NCBI RefSeq assembly: GCF_000024085.1
Contig: NC_013166.1
Span: forward strand, 2,604,001-2,668,000
From: Kangiella koreensis DSM 16069
Lineage (GTDB): Bacteria > Pseudomonadota > Gammaproteobacteria > Enterobacterales > Kangiellaceae
Direction: 5' to 3'
Length of the DNA: 64,000 nucleotides
Shown here piece after piece: positions 56,420 to 64,000 of this stretch. The notes beneath the pieces are model-generated. The model worked only from the letters and a program-made list of their open reading frames with translations, was not told where the DNA came from and did not search any database. The position numbers were made by a program, and so were the translations under genes. Position 1 is the first letter of the stretch. Each line of letters begins with the position of its first letter.

Positions 56420-57647
56420 GACTCGCCATTCGACTGTTGTTAAATCCAAAACCCATGGCCTGACTGGCAAATACGCCCTTAGCCACAGGGGCAACATCCA
56501 TCGTTTTTAATAACATGTTTCTGGAAACTGACAACGGCAACCAGGGATTACTGAACAGACGTGCCAAAGATTCCGTTACCCATAAGGTCTGTTCTCGATC
56601 TGCCTGGCGACTTTCCTGATATTGCCTTAATACCTGATAGTCGCCCAATTGCTGTGCCAATGGTTGACCACTGTCTTCAGCAACTTCTTTTACAGACGTC
56701 AATATCTCAGTTAATGCCGCTACATCACGCAGCCCCAGGTTAAAACCTTGGCCAGCGATGGGATGCAAAGACTGGGCTGCGTTACCTATTAAAACGCAAC
56801 GCCCGCGAAAAAGGCTTTCAGCTTTCAGTTGAATCAGTGGAAATGATTTTCTTGAGCCTACTTTAGTAATCTTGCCAAGACGAGCACCGAACGCTTCTTC
56901 TAATTGCTTGGAAAATTTAGCTTCATCCAGTTCCACTAACAACTGAGCTTCCTTTGTAGGCTTCGACCAGACCAAGCCCATACGATTTTTGGTTAAGGGT
57001 AGCAATGCCAAAGGTCCATCTTGAGTAAAACGCTCATAAGCACAGTGTTGATGGGGCAGTTGAGTTGTCAGGTTACACACTACAGCCGACTTTCTAAAAT
57101 CATTTACTTGGGCGTCAATGTGTAATTGTTGACGTAATGGCGAACGCGCCCCATCGGCCAACACTACCAAGCCTGCTTTGACTTCTTGTGTAGCGTTACT
57201 CAATTCAATGCGAAGTGTAGCGTACTGCTCTGCTTGCTCAATATCGACAACCTTAGCCGGAGCATAGTAGTCAATTAAAGACTGCTTACTAATGGCCTGA
57301 TTAAGCGCCTGACCCAATTGCCAGTTCTCTATCACCGCACCCAAGGCGGGCACGCCACACTCACTTGCATCAATTCGAGCAAAACCACAATGTCCCTGAT
57401 CCGACACATGAATGTTTTTGATCGGCGCCGCTACCGAATAGAGATCTTTTTCCAACCCCAGCCTCTTTAAAATGTTCAACGATGCTGCTGATAGGGCTAC
57501 GGTTCGATCATCAAACCCCGGTTGTGCATTTGATTCTGGTGCGAAGGCTTCAAATACTGCGTTTTCGATACCGATATTAGCCAACGACAAAGCCAGACTG
57601 GCTCCAGCCATACCACCACCAATAATCACCACCGGATACTGTTTCAT
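56409..57647 (-). CDS. ubiH: 2-octaprenyl-6-methoxyphenol hydroxylase
   Basis: This ubiquinone-biosynthesis FAD monooxygenase has 412 residues: VVIIGGGMAGASLALSLAN at 6-24, LADGARSPLRQQL and the second FAD motif IGNAAQSLHPIAGQGFNLGLRD. Gene order ygfB-pepP-ubiH matches E. coli, supporting UbiH over other family members. It starts 18 bp after pepP ends. Confidence 0.9.
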   Translation of the reverse strand: MKQYPVVIIGGGMAGASLALSLANIGIENAVFEAFAPESNAQPGFDDRTVALSAASLNILKRLGLEKDLYSVAAPIKNIHVSDQGHCGFARIDASECGVPALGAVIENWQLGQALNQAISKQSLIDYYAPAKVVDIEQAEQYATLRIELSNATQEVKAGLVVLADGARSPLRQQLHIDAQVNDFRKSAVVCNLTTQLPHQHCAYERFTQDGPLALLPLTKNRMGLVWSKPTKEAQLLVELDEAKFSKQLEEAFGARLGKITKVGSRKSFPLIQLKAESLFRGRCVLIGNAAQSLHPIAGQGFNLGLRDVAALTEILTSVKEVAEDSGQPLAQQLGDYQVLRQYQESRQADREQTLWVTESLARLFSNPWLPLSVSRNMLLKTMDVAPVAKGVFASQAMGFGFNNSRMASHEE

Positions 57648-57665
57648 CTGCTTGCTGTTTCCAAA

Positions 57666-58982
57666 TTATCTGTCTGCTTTTGCCATCAGTCTTTCGATCT
57701 CTTCGCGTATTTTCGGCACGTCTTTCGATAAGATGTCATAGCCATCGCGAGTCACCACCACATCATCTTCAATACGAATACCAATACCACGCCACTTTTT
57801 GGCAGCCTTAGTATTCTCTTTTCCAATATACAGCGCCGGTTCAACGGTCAAAACCATGCCAGGCTCTAGCACTCGCGGTTGCCCATGCACCTGATAGTCG
57901 CCCACATCATGCACATCCAGACCAATCCAATGACCCGTTTTGTGCATAAAAAAATCACGGTAGGCACCGCGCTTTATCAAATCTTTCAGATTGCCTTTCA
58001 AAATTTTCAGCTCGACTAATCCCTTAGTAATAACCTCTACTGCCTTATCATGAATTTGCGCCCAGTGATTGCCCGGCTTAATCATTTCGATGGCTGCAAG
58101 CTGCGCTTCCAGCACAATATCGTATAGCTGAGCCTGTTCCTTGGAGTATCGCCCATTAATTGGAATGGTGCGTGTAATATCTGCTGCATAATGTTCAAAC
58201 TCACAACCTGCATCCACCAACAACAAATCACCATCATTAAGCACATCACTGTTTTCTACATAGTGCAAAATATTGGCGTTATCGCCACCAGCCACAATCG
58301 AAGGATAAGCTGGATAGCGACAACCACCCTGCACATAGTGATAATGCAAAACCGCTTCCATCTGCATTTCCGTCTTGTCTGGCTTGCAGGCTTTCATTAA
58401 CTCACAATGTGCTTTGGCCGCTGTTTTCGCCGCATGACGCAAGCGCTGGATCTCCGCAGATGATTTTATCAAACGCATATCGTGTAAATGGTGACGTAAA
58501 TCAACCAGCTCGCCCGGAGGCTCAGAGCCACGAACCGATTGTGATTGCAGCTGACTACGCCAATCCATAATATCTTGGTCAAACTCAGGATGAGCACCGA
58601 AGCCAAAGTAAATTCGCTCCTTGCCTTCCATTAGACCCGGCAAAATGTCATCAATATCGGATATCGGAAAAGCATCATCCGCACCCAGCTGCTCAACAAC
58701 GCCTTCCTGCCCAAGTCTCTTTCCATGCCAAATTTCTTGAGTAACATCCTTTTCACGATTAAAAAGAATAAACTCACCATGCTTGCGCCCTGGAATCAGA
58801 ACCGCCACCGACTCAGGTTCATTAAAGCCGGTCAAATACCAGAAGTCATTATCTTGGCGAAAAGGGTAATGCACATCATGGCTGCGCACTTTTTCAGTGG
58901 CAGAAGGTAGGATCGCAATAGAGTTAGGACCCATCCATTGCATCAGTTTTTTACGTCGTGCGGCAAAGTTGATTGCTTGCAT
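57666..58982 (-). CDS. pepP: Xaa-Pro aminopeptidase
   Basis: This metalloaminopeptidase removes the residue before a penultimate proline. The 438-residue enzyme begins NFAARRKKLMQWMGPNSIAIL and has the pita-bread metal site residues in LLVDAGCEFEHYAADITRT, GHWIGLDVHDVG, VLTVEPALYI and GIRIEDDVVVT. The ATG at 58982 (AGGA site) is preferred over a TTG three bases upstream. Same strand as ygfB and ubiH. Confidence 0.95.
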   Translation of the reverse strand: MQAINFAARRKKLMQWMGPNSIAILPSATEKVRSHDVHYPFRQDNDFWYLTGFNEPESVAVLIPGRKHGEFILFNREKDVTQEIWHGKRLGQEGVVEQLGADDAFPISDIDDILPGLMEGKERIYFGFGAHPEFDQDIMDWRSQLQSQSVRGSEPPGELVDLRHHLHDMRLIKSSAEIQRLRHAAKTAAKAHCELMKACKPDKTEMQMEAVLHYHYVQGGCRYPAYPSIVAGGDNANILHYVENSDVLNDGDLLLVDAGCEFEHYAADITRTIPINGRYSKEQAQLYDIVLEAQLAAIEMIKPGNHWAQIHDKAVEVITKGLVELKILKGNLKDLIKRGAYRDFFMHKTGHWIGLDVHDVGDYQVHGQPRVLEPGMVLTVEPALYIGKENTKAAKKWRGIGIRIEDDVVVTRDGYDILSKDVPKIREEIERLMAKADR

Positions 58983-59017
58983 CAAGAATCCTGTGAGTCA
59001 AAAGTAATCTGGAAAGA

Positions 59018-59569
59018 CTAGTGAATTTGTTTATTTTGGGGCGCCATCGGAACAGCCTTGTTCGACTGAAATATAATCTGCGCTGACATTTTTACATGCT
59101 CAGAGATGGTCATAAAGGCAGACTCCAGCTCTTCAGAGTTATCATCTTCAATGGAAAAATCAATCTTGGCAATTTCACTCATATCTCGCAGCGCTTCTTG
59201 GGCAGCATCATCTAACTCTTTTTCCTGCTTGATCAAGCCGTAGCCAGTCAAATAACCCTGACACCACTCGCCCAAAGCCTGAGCTCGGTGGTCAATTGGG
59301 CTGTCATCATCGGGAATTATCAACTCAATAGTGAAAGATTCGGGCTGATAGTCTTTTTGTGTGAAAGCAATAATTTGCTCAAGCTCATCTTCAGCCTGTT
59401 GACCCAGAGCTTCGCCATTGGCTAAAAAGTCACTCATTTGCTGCGGCCAGCGCCCAGCCTCAGGTACAAAACCATGACCGACCAGGCCATGCAACATTCC
59501 GGCTAATTCTGAGCCGGTCAAATCCGGTAAATACTTTTGGCAAAACTCATTAATTTGTAAATAATTCAT
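59018..59569 (-). CDS. ygfB: YgfB/UPF0149 family protein
   Basis: This 183-residue UPF0149 protein has LTGSELAGMLHGLVGHG, then LGEWCQGYLTGYGL, and the acidic tail typical of the family. In Pseudomonas a YgfB protein represses a beta-lactamase activator; here the role is not known. It is first in the ygfB-pepP-ubiH transcript and divergent from the zapA genes. Confidence 0.92.
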   Translation of the reverse strand: MNYLQINEFCQKYLPDLTGSELAGMLHGLVGHGFVPEAGRWPQQMSDFLANGEALGQQAEDELEQIIAFTQKDYQPESFTIELIIPDDDSPIDHRAQALGEWCQGYLTGYGLIKQEKELDDAAQEALRDMSEIAKIDFSIEDDNSEELESAFMTISEHVKMSAQIIFQSNKAVPMAPQNKQIH

Positions 59570-59709
59570 TAAGTTAAACGCTTTTCATCTTGTAAAATCA
59601 GTGACAGGCCCATAGTTTAACCCGCTATACACTTAAAACCCAACACTCTGACCGCGCATTTCTTGAGTTAAAAGGTGCTAGCGTCATCACAAGTAGAGCT
59701 GATTAAACA

Positions 59710-59738
59710 TTGACCAAAAACCAGCTAAACTTTATAGT
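59710..59738 (+). promoter_or_regulatory. Sigma-70 promoter for the zapA genes
   Basis: TTGACC (59710-59715) and TATAGT (59733-59738) are spaced by exactly 17 bp, 28 bp before the start of the first gene. Confidence 0.8.
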
Positions 59739-59766
59739 GTGCTTTAACAAAATCGGGTAACTCACT

Positions 59767-59964
59767 ATGACACAAGGTCAATTAGAGAAACTAGAAGATA
59801 AGATCAACGCCTTGTTAGCGCGCTTCGAGAAGATCAATCTTGAGAATAATCAGTTACGGCAACAGATCAACGAGTTGCGTAATGAGCGTGATCGTCTGCA
59901 CAGCAAAAATGAGACTGCACGTAAGCAGATTGATATTATGATCTCTCGACTGAAGTCGATGTAG
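59767..59964 (+). CDS. Small coiled-coil protein (TIGR02449-like), upstream of zapA
   Basis: The 65-residue, almost entirely helical protein (LEKLEDKINALLARFEKIN-like, NQLRQQINELRNERDRLHSK) is a coiled coil. Similar short proteins commonly sit next to zapA; the exact role is unknown and may relate to division (ZapB-like). It overlies the promoter at 59710 and is 26 bp before zapA. Confidence 0.85.
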   Translation: MTQGQLEKLEDKINALLARFEKINLENNQLRQQINELRNERDRLHSKNETARKQIDIMISRLKSM

Positions 59965-59990
59965 GTCGCATTTAAGGTTTTTATAACAAT

Positions 59991-60317
59991 ATGGCAAAAC
60001 CAAAAGCTACACCGATAAACATTACAATCTTGGGGAAAGAATTCCAGGTCGCCAGTCCTGAAAGCGAGCATCAGAAGCTTTTGCAGGCTGCTAGCTTTTT
60101 AGATAAGCGCATGAAAGAAATTCGCGAAGCTGGAAAAGTATTAGGCCTTGAGCGCATCGCCGTAATGGCGGCCTTGAACCTAAGCTATGAATTGATTAAC
60201 ACACCTACGCTCGATAGCGGTGAAGCACAGGATATCGAGCAAAGGCTTAGCCATATGAGTCAAAAAATTGACCAGGCTCTAAAGCACAGTGAGCAAATAG
60301 AGCTCACAGATTCTTAA
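59991..60317 (+). CDS. zapA: Cell division protein ZapA
   Basis: ZapA binds FtsZ and stabilises the Z ring. The 108-residue protein has the family start TPINITILGKEFQVASPESE and the coiled-coil helix LSYELINTPTLDSGEAQDIEQ. It is followed by 6S RNA and a folate enzyme gene, as in E. coli (zapA-ssrS-fau). Confidence 0.93.
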   Translation: MAKPKATPINITILGKEFQVASPESEHQKLLQAASFLDKRMKEIREAGKVLGLERIAVMAALNLSYELINTPTLDSGEAQDIEQRLSHMSQKIDQALKHSEQIELTDS

Positions 60318-60440
60318 TAAAAAAACAACAAAGAATTCTTAATCGAGCAGGAAAGCAATTTCGCTTTTAACTTTTTTGTTAGAAGTGTCTGACAGTTAGC
60401 GTCTTTTCGCCAACTGGCACCCGGAAGGATCCAGCATAAC

Positions 60441-60471
60441 TTGAAACAGACCGCGTGCGGTGTGTTACAAT
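60441..60471 (+). promoter_or_regulatory. 6S RNA promoter
   Basis: TTGAAA (60441) and TACAAT (60466-60471) precede the RNA start by the usual distance. The spacer of 19 bp is long, so the -35 assignment is tentative. Confidence 0.5.
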
Positions 60472-60477
60472 GGCTCC

Positions 60478-60650
60478 TCCTGGGCTGTTCGTCAGTAGCG
60501 ACCGTCCTCGAGCCGATAATACTTTACTTGGGACTCCTCAATGGAAGTGTTGCGCAAGTCCGTTTCGACCGGAAAGCCTGATCTTCTACATGGACTCCCC
60601 CCTGAACCTTTGGGTTCATGGGCTATTACCTACAACGGCAGTCCGGGGTT
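60478..60650 (+). ncRNA. ssrS: 6S RNA
   Basis: This is the regulatory RNA that mimics an open promoter and sequesters sigma-70 RNA polymerase in stationary phase. Its 5' end (cctgggctg) can pair with its 3' end (cagtccgggg). The interior holds CCTCGAGCCGATAATACTT and the typical CCTGAACCTTTGGGTTCATGGG hairpin, both matching the gammaproteobacterial 6S pattern. It ends in a short T-run at 60649-60652. Ends are approximate. The position between zapA and the 5-formyl-THF cyclo-ligase gene is conserved. Confidence 0.9.
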
Positions 60651-60665
60651 TTAATTTTAGACGCA

Positions 60666-61304
60666 ATGAACGAAGCAGTTGCTCAAAAACATTATCTAAG
60701 AACCAGAATTAAGCATGAACGCTTAACGCTGACCAAGCCCTTTATGGAGCGCGCAGCCCTGGCCCTTCTCGGTCACGCCTCCGAAGCCAAGCTCATTGAA
60801 GATCACCATTCTATAGCCTTTTATTTGCCTACTCGTGGCGAAATCAGCTGTATGCCAATGATTGAATATGCATTAAAGCTGGGTAAAAAATGCTACGTAC
60901 CCAAAATCTATCCCAATAAAAAACGCGGTATGTGGTTTTTGCCATACTCCGGCAAAGAATCTGTCAAGGAAGGGGCTTTTGGTATTCTCGAACCCACCTC
61001 CCCTATCAGCAAGGCAGTTCGACCCAGTGAACTGGATATTATCTTTATGCCGCTGGTCGCTTTCGATCTTAAAGGTAATCGGCTTGGAATGGGGGGCGGC
61101 TATTACGACACCGTTCTGGCCAACATCCCCAAGCACGAACAGCCCAAACTCATCGGCCTTGCCTACAATCTGCAACAGGTCCGCGACATACCTCAGGAAA
61201 AATGGGATATCCAAATGGATGCCGTCATCACCCCCAGCAACTATCGTCTGTTTGATCGCAAACCAAAAACTCCCACAAAACCAACCCTTACCCCTAAGCC
61301 ATAA
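60666..61304 (+). CDS. fau: 5-formyltetrahydrofolate cyclo-ligase
   Basis: It converts 5-formyl-THF to 5,10-methenyl-THF with ATP. From ATG 60666 the chain is 212 residues; a start at 60618 would run inside 6S RNA and is rejected. Motifs: IAFYLPTRGEISC, KKCYVPKIYPNKKRGMWF, and the MGGGYYDTVLAN loop. It is linked to 6S RNA, with which it is typically cotranscribed (ygfA in E. coli). Confidence 0.92.
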   Translation: MNEAVAQKHYLRTRIKHERLTLTKPFMERAALALLGHASEAKLIEDHHSIAFYLPTRGEISCMPMIEYALKLGKKCYVPKIYPNKKRGMWFLPYSGKESVKEGAFGILEPTSPISKAVRPSELDIIFMPLVAFDLKGNRLGMGGGYYDTVLANIPKHEQPKLIGLAYNLQQVRDIPQEKWDIQMDAVITPSNYRLFDRKPKTPTKPTLTPKP

Positions 61305-61367
61305 CTAACAATTTTACAGCTCATGCTTTATACTTTGCGCTTTAGTCACCAACAAGCCTAGAGCACT

Positions 61368-61832
61368 ATGAACTATTGGTTAATGAAGTCTGAGCCCGAT
61401 GTCTTCGGTATTGAACACCTCAAAGCCCTGCCCAAAAAAACTGACCACTGGGATGGCGTTCGTAATTATCAAGCTCGCAATATGATGCGTGATGAGATGA
61501 AAAAAGGCGATAAAGTTTTCTTCTATCATTCAAACTGCAAACCGCCAGCCATAGTAGGCATCATGGAAGTCGTTAAAGAAGGTTATGTCGATCACACCGC
61601 TTTCGACCCCGATCAAAAATACTACGACCCCAAAAGCAATCCCGATAATCCACGCTGGTATATGGTAGACGTTAAGCATGTGCGTGACTTGAAGCGGGAA
61701 ATTCCGCTAGATGAACTGAAACAGTACACTGAACTTGCTGACATGAAACTGGTGCAAAAAGGTAACCGCCTTTCAATTATGCCGGTCACCAAGGAAGAGT
61801 GGGATTTTATCTTAAGTATAGAAAAGCAATAG
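61368..61832 (+). CDS. EVE domain-containing protein
   Basis: This 154-residue single-domain protein of the EVE/PUA-like fold reads [20 protein letters not shown], then [35 protein letters not shown] and RWYMVDVKH. It probably binds modified bases or RNA; precise function is unknown. It is 63 bp after the cyclo-ligase gene and nearly abuts rpiA. Confidence 0.92.
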   Translation: MNYWLMKSEPDVFGIEHLKALPKKTDHWDGVRNYQARNMMRDEMKKGDKVFFYHSNCKPPAIVGIMEVVKEGYVDHTAFDPDQKYYDPKSNPDNPRWYMVDVKHVRDLKREIPLDELKQYTELADMKLVQKGNRLSIMPVTKEEWDFILSIEKQ

Positions 61833-61840
61833 GAGCCGTT

Positions 61841-62500
61841 ATGACACAGGACGAATTAAAGAAGTTAGTGGGTGAAGCCGCGCTTGAATATGTGGTCGAC
61901 GATTCGATTGTTGGCGTGGGAACTGGCTCCACCGTCAACTATTTTATTGATGCGCTGGCGACGATGAAACACAAAATCAAAGGTGCAGTGTCCAGCTCTG
62001 AAGCATCAACCGAGCGTTTAAAGAAGCACGGTATTGAAGTATTCGAACTCAACGAAGTGGGCAAGCTCCCAGTCTACGTAGATGGCGCAGACGAATCCAA
62101 CCATCTATTGGAGCTGATTAAAGGTGGTGGCGGCGCCCTGACCCGTGAAAAAATTATCGCAGCAGCTGCCGATCAATTCATCTGCATCGCTGACGAGTCT
62201 AAGCTGGTTCGTCGCTTGGGTGAATTCCCGTTACCAGTAGAAGTTATCCCAATGGCGCGTAGTTATGTCGCACGCCAAATCGTAAAACTAGGTGGCGACC
62301 CGGTTTATCGTACAGGCTTTGTCACTGATAACGGCAACGTTATTCTTGATGTGCATGGTCTGGTTATTAATGAGCCCATCAAGCTTGAACGAATTCTTAA
62401 TAATATCGTTGGTGTTGTGACTAATGGTTTATTTGCGGAAAGAGCAGCCGATGTATTGTTGCTGGGTAAAGAAGGTAAAGTGGAAACGATAACGCGTTAG
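61841..62500 (+). CDS. rpiA: Ribose-5-phosphate isomerase A
   Basis: It interconverts ribose-5-phosphate and ribulose-5-phosphate. From ATG 61841 (AGGAG site) the protein is 219 residues, the E. coli length; a start at 61799 would overlap the EVE gene. Motifs GTGSTVNYF (27-35), DGADE (81-85) and [11 protein letters not shown] (94-104, catalytic Glu103) are intact. Confidence 0.96.
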   Translation: MTQDELKKLVGEAALEYVVDDSIVGVGTGSTVNYFIDALATMKHKIKGAVSSSEASTERLKKHGIEVFELNEVGKLPVYVDGADESNHLLELIKGGGGALTREKIIAAAADQFICIADESKLVRRLGEFPLPVEVIPMARSYVARQIVKLGGDPVYRTGFVTDNGNVILDVHGLVINEPIKLERILNNIVGVVTNGLFAERAADVLLLGKEGKVETITR

Positions 62501-62506
62501 GGTATT

Positions 62507-62675
62507 TTTTCGCCGTAAGGCGACCTACTTTTCTTACTTGTCTAAGAAAAGTAGGCAAAAGAATGACACCCCAATCGTTAGGTCCTGCGGACTACCCTCG
62601 CTCATCAAAGTTATGACGCGCCACCAATACGAAACGTCCTGTTTCGAAGTGGCTAAATTGGGCATCCCTGCCCAA
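62507..62675. repeat. Dispersed repeat R1, copy 1
   Basis: At least ~165 bp are nearly identical to 63835-64000 in direct orientation. Each copy contains a 13-bp perfect stem (cctacttttctta / taagaaaagtagg) near its start. The remaining 62676-62906 gap holds R2 and nothing else that I can recognise. Confidence 0.85.
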
Positions 62676-62792
62676 TTTACGCTATAACTTCTCTTCACTC
62701 GGCTAACTCCAAGGGGTAATTGGAGCAAACCTTTCGATTCACACTACTTATTCTATAACTCATAAGACTTTAACTAATCCATCTATCACTTT

Positions 62793-62824
62793 CTAACTTT
62801 GAATAAACTCTCAGAACCATATTC
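62793..62824. repeat. 32-bp direct repeat R2, copy 1
   Basis: ctaactttgaataaactctc continuing to attc is identical to 63273-63304. The pair brackets the small membrane-protein gene at 62907-63191. Confidence 0.9.
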
Positions 62825-62906
62825 CCCTCGTTTATAGTCAAGCAAGTACAAACCTTTTAAACAGGTCGGTTGTTGGATGGCGTTACTAAACGACTAATCC
62901 AACCTA

Positions 62907-63191
62907 TTACGAATCTTCTTTGTGCTTCTTTCGTAATTTATCCACCCATTTAAAAAAATACATAAAAAGAATTAATGGTAAGTAAATCCATAGAGCAACT
63001 CTTAAAATAGTATCCCAAAAAGTAGTTATTGAGCTTTGTCTAAAGCTAACTTCAATCAAGCTAAAAAGTATGAACCAAACAATAGTGATACATACAGCTC
63101 TTAACCATATTGGTTGTGTTTCGGCAAACTTACTGTTAACTAAAATTACAGCCAACCCTCCTCCAACAATACCTTCAAACATACCTAGCAT
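62907..63191 (-). CDS. Small three-span membrane protein, unknown
   Basis: The 94-residue frame has three hydrophobic segments (about 6-22, 28-46, 62-82) and a charged C-terminus (KWVDKLRKKHKEDS). The start ATG 63191 has only a weak upstream site. Its DNA is AT-rich and it is bracketed by two copies of a 32-bp direct repeat, suggesting recent acquisition. No family recognised. Confidence 0.55.
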   Translation of the reverse strand: MLGMFEGIVGGGLAVILVNSKFAETQPIWLRAVCITIVWFILFSLIEVSFRQSSITTFWDTILRVALWIYLPLILFMYFFKWVDKLRKKHKEDS

Positions 63192-63272
63192 TTCTTAGTC
63201 CCAACTTTTTAATAATTTAACCCTTTTTGACAGCCATAAATTATGTGGTACAAGAGTATCATTAATTAACCA

Positions 63273-63304
63273 CTAACTTTGAATAAACTCTCAGAACCAT
63301 ATTC
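63273..63304. repeat. 32-bp direct repeat R2, copy 2
   Basis: Exact copy of 62793-62824; flanking bases differ. Confidence 0.9.
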
Positions 63305-63352
63305 TCAATATGGGTATGATTGCTTCCCTTGCGAATTTTCCCTCTATGCCTA

Positions 63353-63826
63353 ATGTACGACGATATTCAGAATCCCCCGCAGCAACTGCCCCAATCTAAA
63401 TTTAAGCCTTGGTTCTGGCTTTTAATCCTGCCGCTCTACCTGTTCGGCTGTCTTTGGGCTCTTGCAGGTTCTGTTGCTGGCTGGCAAGAATTGCTGCAAC
63501 TATCCAATCTTTCAGCGCTTTCTCTGATAGTTATTGTATTTTCCCTATGCATGCTGATCTGGCTTGCCTATCAATTAATACAAGGATTCAATAAGCTGAC
63601 AGAATGTTCGCGATATGAAGTGTATTTAGCCGAAGTATTTGAAAATCGAGATCGACAAAGACCAGTACAGAATGCCATGCGATTGGATTATCTGAGAAAG
63701 CTACGCAAACTCAATAGCGAAGTACGCGGCATTACAGAGTCAGGACAAAAACAATTATTAGTAATGACAATGGTGGGGTTGTTGTTGATGTTAGCTGGGT
63801 GTGTTGGGCAGTTGGTAGCTTTGTGA
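63353..63826 (+). CDS. Two- or three-span membrane protein, unknown
   Basis: From ATG 63353 the product has 157 residues: a Pro/Gln-rich cytoplasmic start, two adjacent membrane spans (about 20-45 and 57-78), a charged helical stretch (about 85-130) and a final span (about 135-155). A longer TTG start at 63320 is possible. No clear ribosome site and no known family. Confidence 0.55.
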   Translation: MYDDIQNPPQQLPQSKFKPWFWLLILPLYLFGCLWALAGSVAGWQELLQLSNLSALSLIVIVFSLCMLIWLAYQLIQGFNKLTECSRYEVYLAEVFENRDRQRPVQNAMRLDYLRKLRKLNSEVRGITESGQKQLLVMTMVGLLLMLAGCVGQLVAL

Positions 63827-63834
63827 TTTCAAAC

Positions 63835-64000
63835 TTTTCGCTTTGGGCGACCTACTTTTCTTACTTGTCTAAGAAAAGTAGGCAAAAGAATGACACCCCA
63901 GTCGTTAGGCCCTTCGGGCTTCCCTCATTCTTCAAAGTTAAAACGCGCCGCCAATACGAAACGTCCTGTTTCGAAGTGGCTAAATTGGCCATCCTTGGCC
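63835..64000. repeat. Dispersed repeat R1, copy 2 (continues past window)
   Basis: Direct repeat of 62507-62675 with a few substitutions, cut by the window end. It carries the same 13-bp inverted repeat. Confidence 0.85.

Noticed and set aside
60455..60712. 85-codon frame across the 6S RNA region
   Set aside because: It runs through 6S RNA and into the cyclo-ligase gene in another frame, with no ribosome site or similarity.

Overview
The window is a 64 kb stretch of a gammaproteobacterial chromosome. It has dense gene packing, a moderate GC content and no phage, transposase, CRISPR or tRNA gene that I could recognise. Gene content and order (hrcA/nadK/recN, lgt-thyA-folA, yicC-gmk-rpoZ-spoT, zapA-6S RNA-fau, ygfB-pepP-ubiH-ubiI, gcvT-gcvH-gcvP) together with marine-type surface-anchoring systems suggest a marine genus such as Kangiella. 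The genus is an inference from style and gene order, not a database match.

Layout. 0-7 kb: partial hrcA, nadK, recN, an exported protein, then a sulfite-exporter-type permease, lgt, thyA and folA. 7-10 kb: a 23-codon membrane microprotein, a class GN sortase and its VIT/VWA substrate. 10-18 kb: YccF, a GNAT enzyme, malate dehydrogenase, recG-oxyR, a rhodanese-methyltransferase fusion and a DUF418 membrane protein. 18-24.6 kb: the stringent-response/nucleotide block trmH, ridA, spoT, rpoZ, gmk, yicC, apaH, apaG. 24.7-37 kb: a short-chain dehydrogenase, a MAPEG protein, an FKBP isomerase, rph, a DUF4382 lipoprotein, a choice-of-anchor protein with a GlyGly-CTERM tail, an alpha/beta hydrolase, malic enzyme, DoxX, an FMN-binding glutamate-synthase-like protein and an ECF sigma factor with a small zinc-finger anti-sigma factor. 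37-40.5 kb: bamE, fur, a DUF938 methyltransferase, rppH and mutH.

40.5-43.9 kb holds the most interesting locus. On the minus strand, in transcription order, there is a 266-residue tetrapyrrole-methylase-fold enzyme that closely resembles the split-borosin peptide-backbone alpha-N-methyltransferase SonM of Shewanella. A 73-residue SonA-like precursor with a separate leader domain and a short hydrophobic C-terminal core follows, and then two paralogous secreted TPR proteins. I read this as a RiPP cluster with two uncharacterised accessory genes. It lies directly behind the gcvP terminator, and the precursor has its own well-formed promoter.

43.9-49 kb: the glycine cleavage genes gcvT, gcvH and gcvP. 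The gcvT start codon lies in the arm of an inverted repeat, and a tandemly repeated non-coding block plus a terminator separates gcvH from gcvP. 49-52.4 kb: a GNAT enzyme and a Fe(III) ABC permease/binding-protein pair under a perfect Fur-box palindrome. 52.5-59.6 kb: ubiquinone hydroxylases ubiH and ubiI with two Sel1-like paralogues inserted between them, pepP and ygfB. 59.7-62.5 kb: a small coiled-coil protein, zapA, 6S RNA, 5-formyltetrahydrofolate cyclo-ligase, an EVE-domain protein and rpiA. 62.5-64 kb: a repeat-rich end with two copies of a >160 bp repeat and two copies of a 32 bp repeat around small membrane-protein genes.
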